This document shows, one piece after another, positions 60,064 to 64,000 of a DNA stretch of 64,000 nt (position 1 is the stretch's first letter; each line of letters opens with the position of its first letter). The notes beneath the pieces were generated by a model. It did no database searches. It was given only the letters and a program-made list of their open reading frames with translations, and had not been told where the DNA came from. The DNA is from Stygiolobus caldivivus (lineage in GTDB: Archaea; Thermoproteota; Thermoprotei_A; Sulfolobales; Sulfolobaceae). The DNA lies in the NCBI RefSeq assembly GCF_019704315.1, contig NZ_AP024597.1:1674001-1738000 (forward strand), in the 5' to 3' direction. Position numbers and translations under genes: made by a program.

Positions 60064-60282
60064 TTAAAACATCTCGTCTTTTCCTTTAAGACAGTATTCT
60101 CTAAACTTCTTACCACCGTATTTTTGCCACGTACGGTAAATTAACCCTCTCTTATGCAGTCGTGTCAGATAAACTAAGAGTTCTTTCTTCGGGATTCCCG
60201 TCTTTTCCTCTAAGCGTTCTAAAGTTGCACATCCATGGGATAATATTATCAATATTTTCTCAGTATTCTGGAGTTTTTGCAC
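60064..60282 (-). CDS. Small winged-helix protein
   Basis: 72 residues: EKILIILSHGCATLERLEEK, TGIPKKELLVYLTRLHKRGL and IYRTWQKYGGKKFREYCLKG form helix-turn-helix plus wing. It heads a three-gene run with a membrane protein and the P-loop gene and probably regulates it. Divergent from the Panacea gene, with GGATTAA repeats in the spacer. Confidence 0.65.
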   Translation of the reverse strand: MQKLQNTEKILIILSHGCATLERLEEKTGIPKKELLVYLTRLHKRGLIYRTWQKYGGKKFREYCLKGKDEMF

Positions 60283-60322
60283 AATTATATATCGTGAAAA
60301 TTTTCCTTAATAAACCTTGAGT

Positions 60323-60476
60323 AGGATTAATAGATATATTAATTTCCTTACTGCGCTGCAAAAAACTCTATTGCTTAATCCCTCCCCTCAGGATTAACAC
60401 ATTTGTTAATGTTATTTCCCTTGACGCAAGAGCCCGCTCTTTTTCTTAAGAAATACGGGATCCGAGCAGGATTAAC
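60323..60476. promoter_or_regulatory. Cluster of GGATTAA repeats (possible operators)
   Basis: GGATTAA occurs at 60323, 60391 and 60469 on the plus strand and as TTAATCC at 60375. The last two direct copies extend to CAGGATTAAC. All lie between the winged-helix gene and the Panacea gene, where an operator for either would be expected. Confidence 0.4.
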
Positions 60477-60531
60477 GACAACCCGAGGAGTGTACTCATA
60501 ATTTTTTATCTCCCTCTCTAGTTTATTATCA

Positions 60532-61005
60532 GTGTTAAATATTATGGCCAGAGTAGACAGAGTTTATCAGCTGATTAAGCTCCTCCTTTACGTCGCTAAA
60601 GAGGAGGGAGTTGAGGTTACTGCAACAAAGCTACAGAAGATATTCTTCTTACTTGAGAAGGAGGGAGGAGTTGATTTAGGCCTTAAATTTACGCCTTGGT
60701 TCTTCGGCCCCTACTCAAGTCTACTTCAAGACTATATTGATAAGCTAATCGAAAAGGGAGACGTGAACGTTGAGGAGCAAGAGGTAAAAGACGTATTGAG
60801 CAATCAGGTAGTTGGGTATAAGAGGGTTTACGTCCTCAGTTCAGACTTTAACGCCAGTCAGGACGATAAGAGCATCGAGGAGTTCTTTAGAAAGTGGGTT
60901 AGGACGAGTAGAAGTGAGATTTTAAATTACGTATACAGAAAGTATCCGGAATACGCTAAGTATTCCCTAATTAGGGATAAGATTTTGGGAGCCCTTAATG
61001 AGTAA
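60532..61005 (+). CDS. Panacea (SocA-like) antitoxin-type protein
   Basis: 157 residues. RVYQLIKLLLYVAKEEGVEV then ATKLQKIFFLLEKEGG, FTPWFFGPYSSLLQDYIDKL and KSIEEFFRKW reproduce the Panacea/DUF4065 pattern known from SocA and many toxin-antitoxin pairs, where the domain neutralises diverse toxins. The GTG at 60532 or the ATG at 60544 may be the start; GTTTATTA lies 16-25 nt before the ATG. The stop overlaps the next gene start by 8 bp, as in toxin-antitoxin operons. The gene is less AT-rich than its surroundings. Confidence 0.75.
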   Translation: MLNIMARVDRVYQLIKLLLYVAKEEGVEVTATKLQKIFFLLEKEGGVDLGLKFTPWFFGPYSSLLQDYIDKLIEKGDVNVEEQEVKDVLSNQVVGYKRVYVLSSDFNASQDDKSIEEFFRKWVRTSRSEILNYVYRKYPEYAKYSLIRDKILGALNE

Positions 61006-61954
61006 AAAGAGGAAATCGATTTTTGTGAAATTTATCAGCGACTCTCTAACGTTTCTTGATGCAGCACTTAGCATATACGACAAGTTGCAGAGCGGCAAGG
61101 AGCCGTTCTTTTCCGACGTGAGGTCTTTAGAGTATCAAAAGATTTTCAACCTGGCAAGATCTTTCGAAACTTTGAGTAAGGCCTATCTCTCCGCATACGG
61201 TGGATTAATTACATATCCAGCTCTTTTAGTAGCCAAAGCCAGAAAAGGAAGCCAGGATACTTCCAGATACGAGCAGAAGGTTATAAACTCCCTAGAAACG
61301 TTAGTAAAACAATCTTTAGACGAGAAGAAAATTAAGGAAAATTTAAGGCACGACCCCGTAGGTAAGTCCCAAATTCCAGCCCTTTTGAGAGCTACAGCAA
61401 AGTTCTTAAAACAATTAGGGGAAAGGGAAATTGCGAAATTATATGAGCAAGTTGCAGATTATTTGGAACAGGGCAACAGGACTTACATGCAGTTGCTAGA
61501 GATAAGAAAGAGAATACTTTCTGTAATTCAGCTGAAGAAAGCTCACGAACAACTGCTCGATATCATTGAAAAGTGTTTACAATCAGGGTCTGAGGACGAG
61601 ATTTGCAAAAACTTGCCCAGCGACGCCGAGAAAATATTCGGCGTTTATAAGGAGAAGCCTTACCTAGTTGATCAGATACTAACGATGCTGGACTTAGGAA
61701 TTCAAGAGATGTTTGACGCCATGGTTTACACGGCCTATCTAGCTAAGGCCGCTTCAATTGCAGATTATAGCGCAGGTAGGGATGAAAACGATGAAAAATA
61801 CTTAGAGGAAGTGAGAGATCATCAGAAGGAAATTATTGAATTTATCATGAAATACGCACAAATAAACAAGGAGTTTGTGAAGAGCGACGAGTTGGACGAA
61901 TTTATGAGGGAAATTGAGGATAATGCCAGACATCACTTCTCTAGGGAGAGTTGA
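60998..61954 (+). CDS. Helical partner of the Panacea gene, putative toxin
   Basis: 318 residues, almost all helix. The N-terminal part has KIFNLARSFETLSKAYLSAYG and NLRHDPVGKSQIPALL, which remind me of HEPN/AbiV-type proteins (helix with E-x2-xKA, then His-x-Lys). The canonical R-x4-6-H RNase motif is not present. The C-terminus ends in DNARHHFSRES. A pair of Cys lies in EKCLQSGSEDEICKN. No membrane spans. Its position overlapping the Panacea gene makes it the presumed toxin, or an effector of a defence unit. I know no family for the whole protein. Confidence 0.6.
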   Translation: MSKKRKSIFVKFISDSLTFLDAALSIYDKLQSGKEPFFSDVRSLEYQKIFNLARSFETLSKAYLSAYGGLITYPALLVAKARKGSQDTSRYEQKVINSLETLVKQSLDEKKIKENLRHDPVGKSQIPALLRATAKFLKQLGEREIAKLYEQVADYLEQGNRTYMQLLEIRKRILSVIQLKKAHEQLLDIIEKCLQSGSEDEICKNLPSDAEKIFGVYKEKPYLVDQILTMLDLGIQEMFDAMVYTAYLAKAASIADYSAGRDENDEKYLEEVRDHQKEIIEFIMKYAQINKEFVKSDELDEFMREIEDNARHHFSRES

Positions 61955-62065
61955 GCTACATTACAAAAGTTTGAAAGCCTTGCCCTTTACGGTAGGCCCA
62001 AAATCTAAATAGTAAAGATAATTATCAAAAGATAATAGGGGCCATTTACGGATCCATTGCAATTT
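61955..62065. other. Spacer after the Panacea operon
   Basis: AT-rich, no gene seen. It leads into the first copy of the diverged direct repeat. Confidence 0.3.
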
Positions 62066-62290
62066 CTATTTGTCTTATTGAAGTGGTATTTTAACTGTTA
62101 AATTATACGTCAAGTAAAATTAATACTAAAATGTCGATAGGACGGATAATAAGGGGGTTATGACTTAAATTAAATAGAACATCATACGAGTATTTAGATC
62201 ATTTGTAATAGAATTATATTAATTCGATAGAGAGTATTTCAATTTGTAATAGAGGCATGAGCGACCCTATACTTTCGTATATCAAATATT
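62066..62290 (+). repeat. Diverged direct repeat, copy A
   Basis: About 225 bp that align with 62793-63024 in the same direction. Best-matching blocks: CTATTTGTCTTATTG with TTATTTGCCTTAATG, TAATTCGA, TATTTCAATTT, GACCCT, and CAAATATT at the end. The two copies have drifted by several small indels (offset grows from 727 to 734). Copy A ends about 100 bp before the integrase fragment. Confidence 0.6.
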
Positions 62291-62386
62291 AATACGGTAA
62301 AGGAATCTTTACCGTCTTCTTTCAATTCTACGTCTTTCGTTCTATTAGAATAAGTATTTAAACCTACATTACTTAACACTCTTCAA

Positions 62387-62623
62387 ATGCCTTCATTTTA
62401 CGTAAGTTCTAATTTCTATGTTAAAGAGATTAAAGGTAAGTATTATGTTTACGTCATAGAGAAGGACAAAGAGGGTAAGCAGAGGCAACATTACATAGGT
62501 CCTTTAGAGGAGATAATAGAAAATTACATTAGTATTGGGGGCAGTGGGGGTGTCCCCCACACGCCGCGGCCGGGATTTGAACCCGGGTCAGGGGCTCGAC
62601 AGGCCCCCATCCTAGACCGCTAG
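62387..62623 (+). pseudogene. SSV-type integrase N-terminal fragment, int(N)
   Basis: The first 50 residues (KEIKGKYYVYVIEKDKEGKQ, then HYIGPLEEIIENYI) resemble the start of the SSV1 integrase, and the following PRPGFEPGSGARQAP is the stretch that SSV-type integrases translate from the attachment core. The frame runs antisense through the tRNA-Asp gene and stops in it. In SSV-type elements integration splits int in two, leaving int(N) at the tRNA. The catalytic C-terminal part is not in the window. ATTTAAACC 26-34 nt upstream is a TATA box. Confidence 0.8.
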
Positions 62624-62634
62624 ACTACCGCGGC
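62562..62634 (-). tRNA. tRNA-Asp (anticodon GTC)
   Basis: A complete 73-nt cloverleaf: acceptor GCCGCGG/CCGCGGC, D-arm with AGTCTAGCGGTCTAGGAT, anticodon stem GGGGC/GCCCC around CTGTCGA, T-arm CCGGG-TTCAAAT-CCCGG and G as discriminator. CCA is not encoded. No intron. Its 3' half is the attachment site of the integrase fragment that ends inside it, and the tRNA is intact, as expected at the attL end of such an element. Confidence 0.95.
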
Positions 62635-62792
62635 AATTATCTTTACCACTGAAAATTATTTAAAGTTTACGTGAATACATTAAAATCAAGACTTAAAGGG
62701 CTGTGAAGCTTCTCGATTTAGAGTAATGAACACCGGCTAAATTATTTATTTCCACACTAGTTCCAGACCGGTTTAAGTACCTTTTGTAAAGT

Positions 62793-63024
62793 TTATTTGC
62801 CTTAATGAGACGGTATATTAACGGTTAATTACATACCGAGGGAAGAGGAATGATAATACAAGGAAGCTAGTGAGACAGACAATAAGGATATTATAATTTT
62901 AATGACACAGAACATTCGCCTATATTGCATTATTTATACGTACGGTTATACTAATTCGAGAGAAAATATTTCAATTTAAAATGGACGCCTTGGTGACCCT
63001 GAAAATCCCAAACGTCCAAATATT
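62793..63024 (+). repeat. Diverged direct repeat, copy B
   Basis: Counterpart of the segment 62066-62290, on the other side of tRNA-Asp. It ends about 140 bp before the MFS gene. The pair is too diverged for a recent duplication but is collinear over its whole length. The rest of the spacer 62635-63160 shows no gene; CTTAAATA near 63128 is the TATA box of the MFS gene. Confidence 0.6.
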
Positions 63025-63160
63025 CTCTAGAAGGCGATTTTAGAAGGCATTGATCGAAAAATTGAAATTACAAAACTAAAATTTATAAATAAACAATAAA
63101 GACATACTCACATAAAAGTATAAAAAGCTTAAATAGTTAAGTATTGTAAAAATTTTTGCC

Positions 63161-64000
63161 ATGACGGATCCATCAGGGAAATCACCAAAAGGTTCACCTG
63201 ATATATATTCTAAAGTCGCGGAACTGACGGCTAGGATTGATAGATTACCTACTATGGTATTACCGATCTCAGTGATCTTAGCGTTAGCTTTCGGCTACTT
63301 TATTGCCCTATATGACGTGATCGACATAGGTGTGGCGTTTTCCGGGACCTCTTTACCTTATACGGGGCTGACCTCATCGCAAGCATCTACTGTGATCTCA
63401 ATGGGGCTATTCGGCTACATCCCCGGGGCTATAATCCTAGGGTACTTAGCTGATAGACTGGGGAGGAAGCCGGTGTTAATGTTGACCGCTTTACTAACCG
63501 CGGTAGGTAGTCTAGGTAATGCCTTGTCTTTTAATTACCCTATGTTCCTCATATTTAGGTTTATAACGGGTATGGGGATTGGAGGTGACTTAATCCTAGT
63601 ACCTACATATATAGTAGAGATGGTACCGGCTGTGAAAAGGGGGCAATATTTTAACTTAGTGTATATAGCCGGGTGGGCTGGGTTAGGACTAGGGCCTTTC
63701 TTAGCATCGGTAATAGACGTGCTTAACCCCGCAATTGGTTGGAGGGTGATCTTCCTCATAGGTGCTACATTAGCGTTTATAGTCCTAGTGATCAGGTCCC
63801 ACGCAGATGAGACAGTAAGGATGTTAGCCTTGAAAGGAAAAGTGGATCAAGCTGAGGCCTTAGTGAGGAGGATGGAGGAAGAAGCCAAAGTTAAGGCTAA
63901 AGTGGCTGAACTACCTCCTTATAACCCACTTCAATACAAAGTAGAAGAGAAAAACCCGCTTAGTGTATTCCTAAATAAGAGGTACGCTATCAGGATAATC
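63161..64000 (+). CDS. MFS transporter, sugar-porter-like (N-terminal part)
   Basis: The gene runs off the right edge after 280 codons. It begins MTDPSGKSPKGSPDIYSKVA and has five or six spans. GYLADRLGRKPVLM is the MFS loop, RFITGMGIGGDLILVPTYIV matches span four and five of sugar/organic-acid porters, and GQYFNLVYIAGWAGLGLGP follows. It starts at an ATG with a TATA box about 26-33 nt upstream. A long loop (AEALVRRMEEEAKVKA) starts the central cytoplasmic region. Confidence 0.9.
   Translation, partial: MTDPSGKSPKGSPDIYSKVAELTARIDRLPTMVLPISVILALAFGYFIALYDVIDIGVAFSGTSLPYTGLTSSQASTVISMGLFGYIPGAIILGYLADRLGRKPVLMLTALLTAVGSLGNALSFNYPMFLIFRFITGMGIGGDLILVPTYIVEMVPAVKRGQYFNLVYIAGWAGLGLGPFLASVIDVLNPAIGWRVIFLIGATLAFIVLVIRSHADETVRMLALKGKVDQAEALVRRMEEEAKVKAKVAELPPYNPLQYKVEEKNPLSVFLNKRYAIRII

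Noticed and set aside
62560-62623. Last 20 residues of the integrase fragment as true protein domain
   Set aside because: They are translated from the antisense strand of tRNA-Asp. In an intact integrase this stretch belongs to the attachment core, so it carries no independent function here.

Overview
The window is a stretch of chromosome from a thermoacidophilic crenarchaeon of the order Sulfolobales. The clearest marker is an almost textbook Sul7d chromatin protein (23979-24176). Supporting signs are a two-subunit 2-oxoacid:ferredoxin oxidoreductase with the Cys and YPITP positions of the Sulfolobus enzyme, a sulfide:quinone reductase whose three catalytic cysteines sit at residues 129, 178 and 350 as in Acidianus ambivalens, an SSV-type integrase fragment, AT-rich DNA, many ATG/GTG/TTG starts that look leaderless with a TATA box about 25-30 nt upstream, and guide-RNA-like sequences between genes.

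Layout. 1-5.1 kb: end of an MFS transporter, an RNA m5C methyltransferase, an RmlD-like reductase and several small unknown genes. 5.1-17.4 kb: core metabolism (2-oxoacid:ferredoxin oxidoreductase, ABC exporter, KDG/dihydrodipicolinate-type aldolase with a divergent DtxR-like regulator, a tRNA thiolation enzyme overlapping a possible primase subunit, an amino-acid permease, and an aldehyde-oxidase-type molybdenum subunit without its partners). 17.4-34.3 kb: redox and sulfur region. An sqr gene is followed by a helical-repeat DUF1641 protein carrying an exact 201-bp tandem duplication; then a TPR-protein kinase, a molybdopterin oxidoreductase, Sul7d, fixABCX, an MFS/MarR pair and a rhodanese. 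A second sulfur operon follows (tusA, SQR-like flavoprotein, DsrE-like protein, second DUF1641 protein) with a SelD-like gene downstream. 35-45 kb: TauE/SafE exporter, cytosine deaminase, LOG-family protein, hydantoinase/oxoprolinase subunits hyuA and hyuB, and a decayed tnpB. 45-56.8 kb: a 661-residue P-loop protein next to a ribbon-helix-helix gene, a dUTPase-like protein, an ACT/DUF711 pair, a DsrE-like protein, and a GT2 glycosyltransferase with a large polytopic membrane protein.

56.8-63.1 kb is an accessory region. It holds a decayed IS256/Mutator-type transposase, a frameshifted small gene, the 3' half of a tRNA gene (an attachment-site scar), a P-loop kinase-like gene, a Panacea-type antitoxin gene overlapping an unknown helical partner, and the N-terminal piece of an SSV-type integrase that runs into an intact tRNA-Asp gene. 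Diverged direct repeats of about 225 bp lie on both sides of that tRNA. The window ends inside another MFS gene.

Small RNA candidates read by eye: three C/D-box sRNAs (9.8, 20.4 and 38.9 kb, minus strand) and one H/ACA-like hairpin (37.6 kb). No CRISPR array and no rRNA gene were seen. The best candidates for undescribed biology are the two SQR-DUF1641 units, the Panacea-partner pair, and the P-loop protein at 45.4-47.4 kb. Positions counted by hand may be off by a base or two.
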